Positions 1-12,390 of a DNA stretch of 64,000 nucleotides are shown here, piece after piece. The stretch lies in NCBI GenBank assembly GCA_032207245.1, contig CM063506.1:22706175-22770174 (forward strand). Direction: 5' to 3'. The notes beneath the pieces are model-generated. The model did not search any database. It was not told the DNA's origin and was given only the letters and a program-made list of their open reading frames with translations. Made by a program: the position numbers and the translations under genes. The stretch is from Pardosa pseudoannulata. Taxonomy: Eukaryota > Arthropoda > Arachnida > Araneae > Lycosidae. Position 1 is the first letter of the stretch. Each line of letters begins with the position of its first letter.

Positions 1-3000
1 ATTTTTAAGATAAAAATGGCTGAACTAGAGAATATTTAACAATCTATGCATTAAATTGCTTTAAAAGAAACAATTGTTTTTCTTATAAAAATTTTTAAAT
101 TAACAGTTTTTAAAAATAATTGGTAATCTACCATCATTTTTAAGATAAAATAGCTGAACTAGAGAATATTTAACAATCTGTGAATTAAATTACTTTGACG
201 AAAACAATTCTTTGTTCTGTATAAGTCTATCTTAAATAATTTATATAAACAGTTTGTAATGTCCACAATACCTGAAGATAAATAAAAATGGCTGACTAGA
301 GAACATTTAACAATCATACATTAAATTACTTTAACGAAAACAATTCTTTCTTATAAATCGCTTTTACTTAATAGTTTATAAAAATATTTGTAATTTCCAC
401 CATCATCTTAAGATAAAAATTTCGCTGAACTAGAGAAATATTTACTAATCTGTAAATTAATTACTTTAACGGAAACAATTTTTTTTATAAAAAATTTTAA
501 ATTAACAGTTTATAAAAAATAATTGGTAATATCTAACATCATTTTAAGATAAAAATGCCTGAACTAGAGAACATTTAACAATCTGTACATTAAATTATTT
601 TAACGGAAACAATTCTTTAATATATATATATAACTTTAAATTAACAGTTTATAAGAATAATTGGTAATGTCTACCATCATTTTAAGATAAAAATTGGTGA
701 ACTAAAGAATATTTAACAATCTATGCATTAAATTACTTTGACGAAAACAATTCTTTGTTCTGAAAAAGTCTATTTTAAATAATTTATGTAAACAGTTTGT
801 AATGTCCACCAATAACTGAAGATAAATAAAAATGGCTGGATTGGAGAACATTTAACAATCTTACATTAAATTACTTTAACGAAAACAATTCTTTCTTATA
901 AATAACTTTTACTTAATAGTTTATAAAAATTATTTGTAATTTCCATCATCACCTAAAGATATAAATGGCTAAACTAGAGAATATTTCACAATCTGTACAT
1001 TAAATTACTCTAACGGAAACAATTCTTTCTTTTAAATAACTTTAAATTAGCAGGTAATAAAAATAATTGGTAATGTCTATCATCATTTTTAGATAAAAAA
1101 TGGCTGAACTAGAGAATATTTTAACAATCTGTACATTAAATTACTTTAACGGAAACAATTCTTTCGTAACTTTAACAGTTATTAAAAATAATTGGTAATT
1201 TCACCATTTTAAGATAAAAATGGCGAACTACAGAATATTTAACAATATGTAATTAAATTACTTTGACGAAAACAATTCTTTGTTCTAAATAAGTCTAGCT
1301 TAATAATTTATATAAACAGTCTGCAATGTCCACCAATACCTGAAGATAAATAAAAATGGCTGGATTGGAGAACATTTAACAATCTTACATTAAAATACTT
1401 TTACAACAATTATTTCTTATAAATAACTTTTAGTTGGTAGTTTATAAAATATATTTGTAATTTCCATCATCACCTAAAGATATAAATGGCTAAACTAGAG
1501 AATATTTCACAATCTGTACATTAAATTACTCTAATGAAAACAATTTTTTCTTTTAAATAACTTTAAACTAATATATTATAAAAATAATTGGTAATGTTTA
1601 TCATTTTAAGATAAAATAGTTAACAATCTGTACATTAAATTATTTTAACGGAAACAATTCTTTAATATAAATAGCTTTAAATTAACAGTTTATAAAAATA
1701 ATTGGTAATGTCTACCATTATTTTAAGATAAAAAGGGCTGAACTAGAGAATATTTAACAATCTGTGAATTAAAATTACTTTGACGAAAACAGTTCTTTGT
1801 TCTTAATAAGTCTAGCTTAATAAAAAGTTTGTAATGTCCACCAATAACTGAAGACAAATAAAAATGGCTGAACTGGTGAGCATTTAACAATCTTACAGTA
1901 AAATACTTTAACGAAAACAATTCTTTTTCTTATAAATAACTCTCACTTGATATTTTATAAAATTCATTTGTAATTTCCACCATCACTTTAAGATAAAAAA
2001 TGGCTGAATTAGAGAATATTTTAACAATCTGTACATTAAATTATTTTAACGGAAACAATTCTTTAATATATATATATAACTTTAAATTAACAGTTTATAA
2101 GAATAATTGGTAATGTCTACCATCATTTTAAGATAAAAATTGGTGAACTAAAGAATATTTAACAATCTATGCATTAAATTACTTTGACAAAAAACCATTC
2201 TTTCATCAAATATCTAGCTTAATAACATATATAAACAGTTTGTAATGTCCACCAATACCTGAAGATAAATAAAAATGGCTGGATTGGAGAACATTTAACA
2301 ATCTTACATTAAAATACTTTTACAACAATTATTTCTTATAAATAACTTTTAGTTGGTAGTTTATAAAATATATTTGTAATTTCCATCATCACCTAAAGAT
2401 ATAAATGGCTAAACTAGAGAATATTTCACAATCTGTACATTAAATTACTCTAATGAAAACAATTTTTTCTTTTAAATAACTTTAAATTAGCAAGTTATAA
2501 AAATAATTGTAATGTCTATCATCATTTTAAGATAAAAATGGCTGGAACTAGAGAATATTCAACAATCTTACATTAAATTACTTTAACGGAAAGAATTCTT
2601 TCGTAACTGTAACAGTTATAAAAAATAATTGGTAATGTCTACCATCATTTTAAGATAAAAATTGGTGAACTAAAGAATATTTAACAATCTATGCATTAAA
2701 TTACTTTGACAAAAAACCATTCTTTCATCAAATATCTAGCTTAATAACATATATAAACAGTTTGTAATGTCCACCAATAACTGAAGATAAATAAAAATGG
2801 CTAGACTGGAGAACATTTAACAAACTTGCATTAAATTACTTTAACGAAAACATTCTTTCTTATAAATCGCTTTTACTTAATAGTTTATAAAAATTATTTG
2901 TAATGTCCACCATCAACTTAAAATAAATATAAATAAGAGTGCACTGGAGAATGTTTATCAATATTACATTAAAATAATTTAACGAAACTTTCTTCTAAAT
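1..3000. repeat. AT-rich satellite array, copy A (continues left of window)
   Basis: A diverged tandem repeat with a monomer of about 133 bp. Each monomer carries recognisable words such as GAACTAGAGAATATTTAACA, TTAAATTACTTTAACGGAAA and CATTTTAAGATAAAAATGGC. Monomers differ by class: one class has CTTTGTTCT followed by AAGTCTA and a TGTCCACCAATACCTGAAG end; the others have TTTCTTATAAATAAC. The CTTTGTTCT-type monomer recurs near 211, 753, 1279, 1796, 2211 and 2723, which means mostly every fourth monomer (about 515-540 bp) with one three-monomer step. No coding potential. The array begins before base 1 and decays into non-repeat sequence near 3000. Confidence 0.93.
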
Positions 3001-3615
3001 ATTCGACGAAATAGTTTAGATTAATGAATTTGAGGACACGTTGACTATAACTTTAATGAAGAAGTTGAGCTAAACACCATTAACTTCCCTTCTCCTCAAA
3101 TCACCGTATAGACTTCTCTAGTGGTGCAGCTTTCCCGTGATCCTTATATATGTCTAATTACCATGAATTCTTATGCAAGTCATACCTTATGGTAGTCACT
3201 GATAAGGAGAGATAGGGAATCCTCGAGACATTTCGAGTCAAGTTTGGGGTGAAATATCACTCACGTAATGACCACTATAAGGGACGCAACATTAAGTTTA
3301 CTTTCCGGGGAACGTCTCGAAGCACTGATCTCAAATGACGATTGAATTCAGCCGTCATGCCTTATAAATTCATAAATACCGTTCAGAAGAAAGAGTAAAT
3401 ACATCAATAGTTCGTTGGTTCGAGGAATATATTACTGTAAATTTACACTTTTGCGTGTTGTCCCCAGATAATATTGACCGATTGTATGGGGATCTCTTAA
3501 TGTGGATATGTAACTGCCATATTGAATTCTTTCTTGTTTAATGTTAACTTATTGGGAAAATGCAATTCCGTTTGGTTGGCTCAAATTTTCAAAATTTTTA
3601 TTTAAATTGCACCAT
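3001..3615. other. Non-repetitive spacer next to the satellite
   Basis: About 600 bp of higher-complexity sequence between the satellite and the LINE insertion. It is almost identical to 34695-35297 in copy B. No ORF, RNA gene or repeat was recognised in it. Confidence 0.5.
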
Positions 3616-3627
3616 ATGATAGAGTGA

Positions 3628-4339
3628 ATGTGGAGAAAACAAAATATATGTATTGTGGTAAGATAGAAACCATCCCCAAATTCTTTGAAATAGATTCTTT
3701 TAAATTTGAATCTGTAAAAAATTTTACCTACCTAGGATCAGAAATAAACTGCCAAAATGACATAAATCCTGAAATTAGAAAAAGAATTACTGCAGCCAAT
3801 CGCTGCTTTTTTGGTTTAAGATCACTACTGAAATCCTACTTGATAAAAAGAAACACAAAAATATTACTGTATAAGGTATTGATCAAGTCAGTTTTGACTT
3901 ATGTCTCGGAGACTTGGACCCTAACAAGAAAAGAAGAGTTGAAAAGAAAAGAATGTTGGCAACCTTCGAAAGGAAGATCCTGCGAACCATCTTTGGTGCT
4001 GTCTTTGAAAATAACAACTGGAGAAAAAGATATAATTTTGAATTATATAAGATCTTTAACAGTGATGATGTTATCAAATCTGTAAAGCTGAATAGAATGA
4101 GATGGGCAGGGCACGTAATGAGAATGAGCCCAGAACGAACAACTTTGAGGGGTTTTAATGCACTCCCTTCCAATAAAAGACCAAAAGGAAGGCCTAAGAA
4201 ACGGTGGAAAGACTGTTTGGATGAAGATTTTGCCATCTTAAAGGTAAAGAACTGGAGATCAATTGCTGGGAGAAGGGCAAATTGGGAAAAGCTTCTAAGG
4301 AAGGCCCAGGCCCACAAAGGGCTGTCGTGCCAATGCTGA
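3628..4339 (+). pseudogene. LINE reverse transcriptase, C-terminal part, one frameshift
   Basis: Translated remnant of the C-terminal region of a non-LTR retrotransposon reverse transcriptase (endonuclease-RT polyprotein), the enzyme that copies LINE RNA into DNA. Visible family blocks, in order: EKTKYM, FTYLGSEI, KRITAANRCFFGLRSLLKS, KILLYKVLIKSVLTYVSETW, then, after a one-base frameshift near 3935-3955, LATFERKILRTIFG, RRYNFELY-like KRYNFELY, NRMRWAGHVMRM, RPKGRPKKRW, NWRSIAGRRANW and the terminal AHKGLSCQC. The catalytic palm motif (xADD) and the N-terminal endonuclease are missing because the copy is 5'-truncated. The clade is not proven; the tail and motif order suggest an RTE-like LINE. 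Non-functional. Confidence 0.85.
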
Positions 4340-4344
4340 TGATG
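3628..4344 (+). mobile_element. 5'-truncated LINE insertion with 12-bp target duplication
   Basis: The insert is bounded by identical ATGATAGAGTGA copies at 3616-3627 and 4345-4356, the target-site duplication expected of target-primed reverse transcription. It keeps only the last ~700 bp of a non-LTR retrotransposon and ends in a short TGA/GAT repeat after the stop codon, a tail style known from RTE-type LINEs. The same insertion with the same flanking duplication is in copy B (35310-35991), so it predates the A/B divergence. Confidence 0.85.
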
Positions 4345-4388
4345 ATGATAGAGTGAGAAATTCTATAGCATGCTATTTTTCTCTTTAA

Positions 4389-4988
4389 CCCTCCGAGTGG
4401 AACACACCGGGGAAATAAAGTCTCCAAAAAATACGCTAAAGCTTTATTGTGTCAGTAACCAAAGTGATCTACGATTTTTTACTTCACCCTTTGCCCCACC
4501 CTCGTTATTGTCCCTTTACTTCCGGTTATAAATAGATATATAAATAGACATTATTGATTGTTAATTTTTAATACACATAAAACTCGTCAATTCTCGAAGA
4601 TCATCACAAAAGAAATAATGTATTCTAAAAGTACGAATAATAAAATGTTTTTTGAGAATTATTTATATTTTTTTACTAAGTCACCCAAGATATTTCAGTG
4701 GTGCAATTAGAGATATATATGTTACCGCAAACGAAATACTTCGAAATAGAGATAGACAAAGCCATGAGAAGCTATCAGCGTCTTTGTTCCTCAGAGAGTA
4801 GGGGTGCATTCCTCACTAAATATCAGTCAAAGAGGGGTGAAGTTCCTAAACAATCCCTCCTACCTCATAATTCCATGGGGGAAAACACTGTCAGAAATGT
4901 ACAATACATCTATTTTTGGAACGTTTTTTGGAGGTCGAAAATTGTCTGTGACAGCTGGCGGAATTGTACGTGCAAAAAGCTTAGAGAG
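4389..4988. mobile_element. Probable piggyBac-like insertion, copy A only
   Basis: A 600-bp block flanked by TTAA at 4385-4388 and 4989-4992. Copy B has the uninterrupted site with a single TTAA at 36032-36035. Exact TTAA duplication is the hallmark of piggyBac-superfamily insertion. The ends are weakly inverted: left CCCTCCGAG, right end read on the minus strand CTCTCTAAG (6 of 9 match). The interior holds overlapping short ORFs (101 aa at 4698-5003, 62 aa at 4804-4992) with no recognisable transposase, so this would be a non-autonomous element. The alternative is a deletion in B between two TTAA words. Confidence 0.6.
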
Positions 4989-5254
4989 TTAAATAAAAAT
5001 TAAGAAAAATATATTAAATTTTAAATTATTTATTAGATTTTGATATACTTATTTTTTAACGCATTTAAGAACACATAATAGACATAAATTCTAAAAAAAA
5101 AGGGAAAATAGCATTGTAGAGAATCTGTTGCTCTAACACATGGTCTAGGTTTTTCTTAAAATTATTAAGAGAATTCTTTAAAGAAACTATTTCAAAGAAT
5201 TCTTAAAACCCAACCAACCAGATGGCATTCTAATTTTACCAAAGGTTAACATTG

Positions 5255-5431
5255 GTTTGATTTGGAACGCTACATTCTACTGTTTTGCTGTAAAAGGTCT
5301 AATGAAACCGGTACCTGCTGCTTAAAGCTGATTCCGAAAAGTTACGAACATCCGTACCAAGAGCGGGATTCGAACCCGTGAACTGCGGCACCGATGAGCA
5401 ACGGCCTATCCATTCAGCCATCGTTCGGTAT
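5255..5431 (-). mobile_element. tRNA-derived SINE
   Basis: On the minus strand the body starts with a tRNA-like head: an A-box-like TGGCTGAATGG and a B-box GGTTCGAATCC, the internal RNA polymerase III promoter of tRNA-derived SINEs. It ends in an A-rich CCAAA-type tail, here decayed. It is bounded by near-identical AGGTTAACATTG (5243-5254) and AGGTTAACAATG (5432-5443). It belongs to the same family as the copies at 13903, 39886, 56115, 58876, 63183 and 63926. It is too diverged to be a functional tRNA. Confidence 0.8.
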
Positions 5432-5443
5432 AGGTTAACAATG

Positions 5444-5968
5444 AGTGATAATAATCCAATTTTGTATACCCAATCGATTCTTTAGAGATATACACTGTAA
5501 AGGTCAATGAAGCAACTGGACAAAGAATATTTTTCATCAAAGTAAATTTTCGCCATTTTTACAGACATAAACTCAGATAAAGCCATACCCCAGACGATTA
5601 TCAAATTAAGATTTTATTTGAAGAAATATCTGCCAACGTATTACTACAAATTTCGTAAATTTATATGTATTTTGGTTTTATATTGTGTAATACAATTAAA
5701 GTCGCCACATTGGCGAGATATTGGTTCCTTGGTTCTTTTGTTTTTAAGCCACTAATTTTTAGCACCAATTTGTTGATATATCGTCAAACTTGGTGACTTG
5801 GAGTCATGTTTGGCGACCGTTTGTTAGTAGTACCTTTTAAAACATTCCAGACTTTTGAGAGCCTATATAAAGGCTGCGGATGTCAGCTAAAGGAGTCAGT
5901 CAACCATCTTAAAAATTTGTTAGTGTACACACCTTGTCACTTGGTGTGAGAGAGTTGTGTATTGTCGC
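5444..5968. other. Unannotated AT-rich DNA
   Basis: No ORF, RNA gene or repeat family recognised. A degraded counterpart exists in copy B at about 36440-36908. Confidence 0.4.
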
Positions 5969-6934
5969 CAACCTAGCCAGTTTTTCGCCATTGTAAAACG
6001 TGTTTTATTTGCAATACATAAAAATTTTGTTATTTTGCTGTCCTGTATTGAGAGACTACTGAATCCACGAACTTTAGACTTTGGCAATTCGTAACCGTAT
6101 ATTCTAGTACTAAATATCGAGCTAATAATACCAACAAAGAGAGAACAGTCATTTATTGATATCTACTTAACAATGTTAGAACAGGAGAGATTTAGTGATT
6201 TTTGTCAGTTTTTTGTCAACTTTTTAAAAACTGCCCCCCAATATCAAATATAACAAATTCTATACCGTTTTCTACCACATGACGCAATTGTGGGTTAAAT
6301 TTGTACCTATTGGTACTTATATGTGGATTTGGGCAGCGAAATAACATTTCCTTCGCATTCTGGAAAAATTCGGAACTGACAAACAAGAAAACTTCTTAAT
6401 CTGTTTATTAACACATTGTGTAAGGGTACGTTTCGCAGCGGAATTGTACCGAGAGCTGGCGTTTTGAGCGTAAATTTAATTATTCAGTTAAACCTCAATA
6501 TCGAAAATTATTTAATTTTTTAACAAACTTTTCGTATTTTATATTGAAATATATAAACAAATATATAAATAGACAAATAAACAAATATATATAAATACAA
6601 ATATATATATAATATATAAATATACATATATATATAAATTATTATTTTCGCAAGGATAAATAAAAAGTTAATTTAAATGTAAATTGATTTTTTAATCAAC
6701 CTTCCCGTTCTATGAGATCGCAACCTTTGCCGACTGAAGTACGTGGTTGAATAGAGCGAATAAGGTGTAAAATCATTTACTTTAACGGGTATACGGTAAC
6801 TCTATATTTATTTATTTGTTTCTTTCTGGCCTCCAGGCTAATCGAACCGAACCTTAGCCGGATGAGTAGGGCTTCGCTCTTCGGTACCGGACACCGTAGA
6901 TTCTTCTTCTTCATCATCAGCACTACAGCCTGTT

Positions 6935-8640
6935 TCAGGCCAAAGCCGTCTCCATGAGCTTCATCCATCTGACTCTATCAAAGACTATAGTTCGCCAATG
7001 ATGGACTCCCAGTTCTTTTAACCCATCCACCGGCTACCCTCCCCACCTTTTCCCCTTTCAAAACAGTCACCCTTTTCGTAAATTCCAGACGGAACTTACC
7101 GTACCATACTAGAGTTGCCGGTTTAAAAGTTGTCAGACTACTTTTAAATTATTTTCCCTGCAAGGTAAAGGAGTTCCGTAACTCAAAATTAGTTTCTTTC
7201 ATTTATTATCGCTTTGCAATATTTTTTTTCCTCAAAAGTGTGCGATACGAGTTTTACGAATGTGAACGAGAAGGGGTCGATAGGTCCGTTTTCGAACAGG
7301 AATTCGCTGTCGAACACCCGTCGACGCGTCCGTTCAGTGGGTTTTAAATCCCTCTCTACAGAATCTATCCACCTGGTTGGGGAGGGGGTCTTCTTCTATT
7401 TTGCTTGTCTTCAATTTTTGTAGAGGTCACTAGTTTAGTTGGGTTAGAATCTTCATATCTAAAAAGGTGTCCCAGCCATCTAATGCGGCTGGCCTTAATA
7501 ACTTTGACAATATCTGGTTCTTTAAATTTATTGTATATTTCATAATTATATTGGATTCTATAGACATCATTTTGTTTAACTGCTCCAAAGATTTTTCTAA
7601 GTATTTTTCTCTCAAAAATCAATAGCTTATCTTTTTCATATTTATTTAATCGCCAGCACTCGCTGCCATATACAGCAAATTTTATATAAATTAACTTTTG
7701 TTTTAACATTAATAAACTAGCATATAGCCCGTCATATGACGGGATCAGCAAAATTTTTAATTTTCCAAAATTCTAAAGAATCTTATGTGGCAGGTAAAAA
7801 ATTGATTTGTCGTTTGGCTGAGAATTATCTTGCAACAAAAAATAATCGATGATTGAATTTAAAATTATCACATATGTACCTAATCTATTATTTAAGCCAA
7901 ATATAAAAGAAAATCATTTATGTCATATCTGAGTTCAGTGATAAAAGATATTAAAATAGTGTAGACGATATTTAAATAGTGATTATAATATATATAATCA
8001 TTATATAAATTATATGAAAGGATTCATTCAGATGTTTAAATAAATGACGTCACAATGCTAGAAAAATGTTATTTTTACCTATTTATTATGGGATAAATTG
8101 ATAAATTTAATCGCCTGCTCTTAACCGGAGAAAATAGGAGTTAAAATAATGGCCTTAAAAGCTCGAAAAGAGGGGAAGGGGTGGATTGCGAACGTTTTAA
8201 AAAAGGCAGTATTTTTTGGTGTGATATGAAGCCTATTTATACCAATTTATTTTAGAATCGGATCTATAGTTTAGGAGCAGATAAACATTACTCTCTTTGA
8301 ATTTTGATAACTATGGATGCCTCTATCCATTCCAGATCCAACCGCTTCATAAAATCGAAGACAGACGGACAGATAACTTAGGCTATTATTATATAAGGGA
8401 TTTGGATTTGAAGTGGTTTCTCAACCCATAAAAACCCTTCTTTGACATAAGTAACCTGTTGTTTACTTCAAGTTTTATATCATTAGTATTACTGAGGACT
8501 GTTCCAAGATACTTAAACTGATGTACACTTTCAAAAATAAAATTATTAGTTTTCAAAGGAAATAAGTCCTAATTTCTCTGTGTTACAGCCAAAAATTTTG
8601 TTTTCTCTTGGTTAATGGCGAGATCCATTCCTCTTGCAGA
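6935..8640 (-). pseudogene. LINE reverse transcriptase, C-terminal part, split by a Helitron
   Basis: Read on the minus strand from 8640: NNFIFESVHQFKYLGTVL, then LEVNNRLLMSKKGFYGLRN and HFKSK, interrupted exactly by the Helitron at 7727-8400. It resumes at 7726 as FINVKTKVNLYK (next block slightly deleted here, intact in unit 2), then YGSECWRLN, LLIFERKILRKIFGAVKQND, a YNYEIYN block, RIRWLGHLFRYED, a frameshifted RWIDSVERDLK-like block, and finally WMKLMETALA followed by a stop at 6935-6937. After the stop come GAT/GAA repeats typical of this LINE type's 3' end. The same retrotransposon lineage as the copy at 3628 but a different subfamily. The frame is continuous across the Helitron junction, so the ORF was open there when the Helitron landed. 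Confidence 0.8.
7727..8400 (-). mobile_element. Non-autonomous Helitron (674 bp)
   Basis: In minus orientation the element begins TCCCTTATATAATAATAGCC and ends with a hairpin CCCGTCATATGACGGG, a 6-nt spacer and CTAG. It lies between a host A and a host T. TC start, hairpin plus CTRR end and insertion between A and T without target duplication are the structural definition of Helitrons, which transpose by a rolling-circle mechanism. No Rep/helicase coding sequence is present, so it depends on an autonomous partner. Confidence 0.85.
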
Positions 8641-9566
8641 CTTCTAATCCCATTAGTGGCATGGATATTTGTAGACAGTAAAAACTGCTTTTAAGCAGTA
8701 ACTCTCACTCTCATTTGCCGTTCTGTAGCAAAATAGTAGACGATAGAGCTACGAATCATCCAAACAATCAAGCTAGGCACAAAGAAAAGTATATAGTGCA
8801 GTAGATTTTTGTTTTGGTCTAGAGAAGGCTGTAGAAAAGAATGTTTAACCGAAAATAACACTATCGAAACAAAATTCGCTTTTTCTCTGCAGCCTCCAAA
8901 TGAAGTTGAAATAACTTTTCAGGGGAATTCAACCGCATAAAAAAATATATAAACGGAAAAAGAGTTCTCCTGTACTGAAACTTTCATTTCTGCTAAACTA
9001 ACATTCCAAATTGAATCACTTGCCAACCTTGTCCACTTATTATTAGATTATGGTTCGAAATGTCTAAATTTGATTCTGGAATTCGACTTTTTATTTTTTC
9101 TATATATATAAAAGGAGAACAACGATTCCACGGTATGTCGGAGGTATAAAGAAAGCTATAGAGTCACTGTAAATGCTTCAACTGCTCTAATTTCTCATTA
9201 TTGTCAGTAATTTCAGCTATTTCTCCCATTTTCTACTACATTCTGATATTTTTCTACTTTTCTACTTTTTGTATAATTTTCTTATCTTTAATCAAATATA
9301 TGGAGTAGCCGTAAAGATAATAGTAAGAATTCATCCATGTATTGGGTCTAAGTTATGAATTTACTAGGAATTTGAATTAGTAGGGTCTGAAACCTGCCCT
9401 GTATATGAGTGTGAGTACCACAACACTAGCTTAAATCAACTCTATTATTTTTACTTAAAATGCTTATATAGTCGCACTTGCTCTGAAAAACACTAATAGT
9501 ACATTACATTATTATAATAAATAATATTAATTATTGTAATATAGTAATTACATTATTATAATATAA
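8641..9566. other. Unannotated non-coding DNA inside the duplicated block
   Basis: No recognisable ORF or family. It is repeated at about 12391-13310 and, from its middle on, is nearly identical at 38475-39297 in copy B, one of the best-conserved stretches between the copies. Confidence 0.4.
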
Positions 9567-9760
9567 TCCCCCATATAATAATAGCCTAAGTTATCTGTCC
9601 GTCTCAGTTATCATCCAATTTATGAAGCGGTTGGACCTGGAATGGATAGAGGCATCCCTTCAAAGCAAATAAAATTTATCTTCTCTTATCGATCAGATTC
9701 TAAAATAAATTGGTATAAATATGCTCCATATCACAGCAAAAAATACTGTCGTTTTTAAGC
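9567..9760 (+). mobile_element. Helitron 5' end, cut by the tandem-duplication junction
   Basis: Starts TCCCCCATATAATAATAGCC after a host A, identical in layout to the complete Helitron at 13311. It ends abruptly at 9760 where unit 2 of the tandem duplication begins. It therefore marks the right-hand breakpoint of the duplicated block. Confidence 0.8.
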
Positions 9761-10668
9761 CAACCTAGCCAGTTTTTCGCCATTGTAAACGTGTTTTATT
9801 TGCAATACATAAAAATTTTGTTATTTTGCTGTCCTGTATTGAGAGACTACTGAATCCACGAACTTTAGACTTTGGCAATTCGTAACCGTATATTCTAGTA
9901 CTAAATATCGAGCTAATAATACCAACAAAGAGAGAACAGTCATTTATTGATATCTACTTAACAATGTTAGAACAGGAGAGATTTAGTGATTTTTGTCAGT
10001 TTTTTGTCAACTTTTTAAAAACTGCCCCCCAATATCAAATATAACAAATTCTATACCGTTTTCTACCACATGACGCAATTGTGGGTTAAATTTGTACCTA
10101 TTGGTACTTATATGTGGATTTGGGCAGCGAAATAACATTTCCTTCGCATTCTGGAAAAATTCGGAACTGACAAACAAGAAAACTTCTTAATCTGTTTATT
10201 AACACATTGTGTAAGGGTACGTTTCGCAGCGGAATTGTACCGAGAGCTGGCGTTTTGAGCGTAAATTTAATTATTCAGTTAAACCTCAATATCGAAAATT
10301 ATTTAATTTTTTAACCAACTTTTCGTATTTTATATTCAAATACATAAACAAATATATAAATAGACAAATAAACATTTTCGCAAGGATAAATAAAAAGCTA
10401 ATTTTAAATCTAAATTGATTTTTTTTAATCAACCTTCACGTTCTATGAGATCGCAACCTTTGCCGACTGAAGTACCGTGGTTGAATAGAGCGAATAAGGT
10501 GTAAAATCATTTACTTTAACGGGTATACGGTAACTCTATATTTATTTATTTGTTTCTTTCTGGTCTCCAGGCTAATCGAACCGAACCTTAGCCGGGTTAG
10601 TAGGGCTTCGCTCTTCGGTACCGGACACCGTAGATTCTTCTTCTTCATCATCAGCACTACAGCCTGTT

Positions 10669-12390
10669 TCAGGCCAAAGCCGTCTCCATGAGCTTCATCC
10701 ATTTGACTCTACCAAAGACTATAGTTAGCCAATGATGGACTCCCAGTTCTCTTAACCCATCCACCGGCTACCCTCCCCACCTTTTTTCCTTTCAAAACAG
10801 TCACCCTTTTCGTAAATTCCAGATGGAACTTACAGTACCATACTAGAGTTGCCGATTTAAAAGTTGTCAGACTACTTTTAAATTATTTTCCCTGCAAGGT
10901 TATAGGAGTTCCGTTACTCAAAATTAGTTTCTTTCATTTATTATCGCTTTGCAAAATTATTTTTTCCTCAAAAGTGTGCGATACGAGTTATACGACTACG
11001 AACGTGAAGGGGTCGACAGGTCCGTTTTCGAACAGGAATTCGCTGTCGAACCCCCGTCGACGCGTCCGTTCAGTGGGTTTTAAATCCCTCTCTACAGAAT
11101 CTATCCACCTGGTTAGGGAGGGAGTCTTCTTCTATTTTGCTTGTCTTCAATTTTTGAAAGAGGTCACTAGTTTAGTTAGGTTAGAATCTTCCTATCTAAA
11201 AAGGTGTCCCAGCCATCTAATGCGGATGGCCTTAATAACTTTGACAATATCTGGTTCTTTAAATCTACTGTATATTTCATAATTATATTGGATTCTATAG
11301 ACATCATTTTGTTTAACTGCTTCAAAGATTTTTCTAAGTATTTTTCTCTCAAAAATCAATAGCTTACCTTTTTCATATATATTTAGTGGACAGCACTCGC
11401 TGCCATATAGAATAATAAGTCTGATTAAGGTTTTATATAAATTAACTTTTGTTTTAACATTAATAAACTAGCATATAGCCCGTCATATGACGGGATCAGC
11501 AAAATTTTTAATTTTCCAAAATTCTAAAGTACCTTTTGTGGCAGGTAAAAAAATGGTTTGTTGTTTGGCTGAGAATTATCTTGCAACAAAAAATAATCGA
11601 TGATTGAATTTAAAATTATCACATATGTACCTAATCTATTATTTAAGCCAAATATAAAAGAAAATCATTTATGTCATATCTGAGTTCAGTGATAAAAGAT
11701 ATTAAAATAGTGTAGACGATATTTAAATAGTGATTATAATATATATAATCATTATATAAATTATATGAAAGGATTCATTCAGATGTTTAAATAAATGACG
11801 TCACAATGCTAGAAAAATGTTATTTTTACCTATTTATTATGGGATAAATTGATAAATTTAATCGCCTGCTCTTAACCGGAGAAAATAGGAGTTAAAGTAA
11901 TGGCCTTAAAAGCTCGAAAAGGGGAAGGGGTGGATTGCGAACGTTTTAAAGAAGGCAGTATTTTTTGCTGTGATATGAAGCATATTTATACCAATTTATT
12001 TTAGAATCGGATCGATAGTTTAGGAGAAGATAAACATTACTCTCTTTGAATTTTGCTAACTATGGATGCCTCTATCCATTCCAGGTCCAACCGCTTCATA
12101 AAATCGAAGACAGACGGACAGATAACTTAGGCTATTATTATATAAGGGATTTGGATTTGAAGTGGTTTCTCAACCCATAAAAACCCTTCTTTGACATAAG
12201 TAACCTGTTGTTTACTTCAAGTTTTATATCATTAGTATTACTGAGGACTGTTCCAAGATACTTAAACTGATGTACACTTTCAAAAATAAAATTATTAGTT
12301 TTCAAAGGAAATAAGTCCTAATTTCTCTGTGTTACAGCCAAAAATTTTGTTTTCTCTTGGTTAATAGCGAGACCCATTCCTCTTGCAGAC
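10669..12390 (-). pseudogene. LINE reverse transcriptase split by Helitron, unit-2 copy
   Basis: Duplicate of the LINE at 6935-8640, with the Helitron at 11468-12149 at the same codon. This copy keeps the block KTKVNLYKTLIRL and LYGSEC that is partly deleted in unit 1, so it is the better template for the family. The stop codon of the terminal WMKLMETALA block lies at 10669-10671. Confidence 0.78.
11468..12149 (-). mobile_element. Non-autonomous Helitron, unit-2 copy
   Basis: Same Helitron as 7727-8400, carried along by the tandem duplication: CTAG at 11468-11471 (minus-strand 3' end) with the CCCGTCATATGACGGG hairpin beside it, and TCCCTT at the other end, between host A and T. Confidence 0.85.

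Larger units (their letters stand above)
5969..9760. repeat. Tandem duplication in copy A, unit 1
   Basis: This 3,792-bp segment begins CAACCTAGCC and is followed directly by a second unit beginning with the same sequence at 9761. The two units are near-identical, including a Helitron-interrupted LINE. The main difference is an AT-rich stretch near 6571-6650 that is expanded in unit 1. Unit 1 ends inside a Helitron 5' region at the sequence GTTTTTAAGC, where unit 2 continues differently (13507). Copy B has only one version. Confidence 0.9.

Noticed and set aside
1..3000. CRISPR-like array
   Set aside because: The repeats are ~133 bp, contiguous and diverged, without unique spacers; it is a eukaryotic satellite.
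3883..4317. 144-aa minus-strand ORF over the first LINE
   Set aside because: Antisense shadow of the plus-strand reverse transcriptase, whose motifs are clear.
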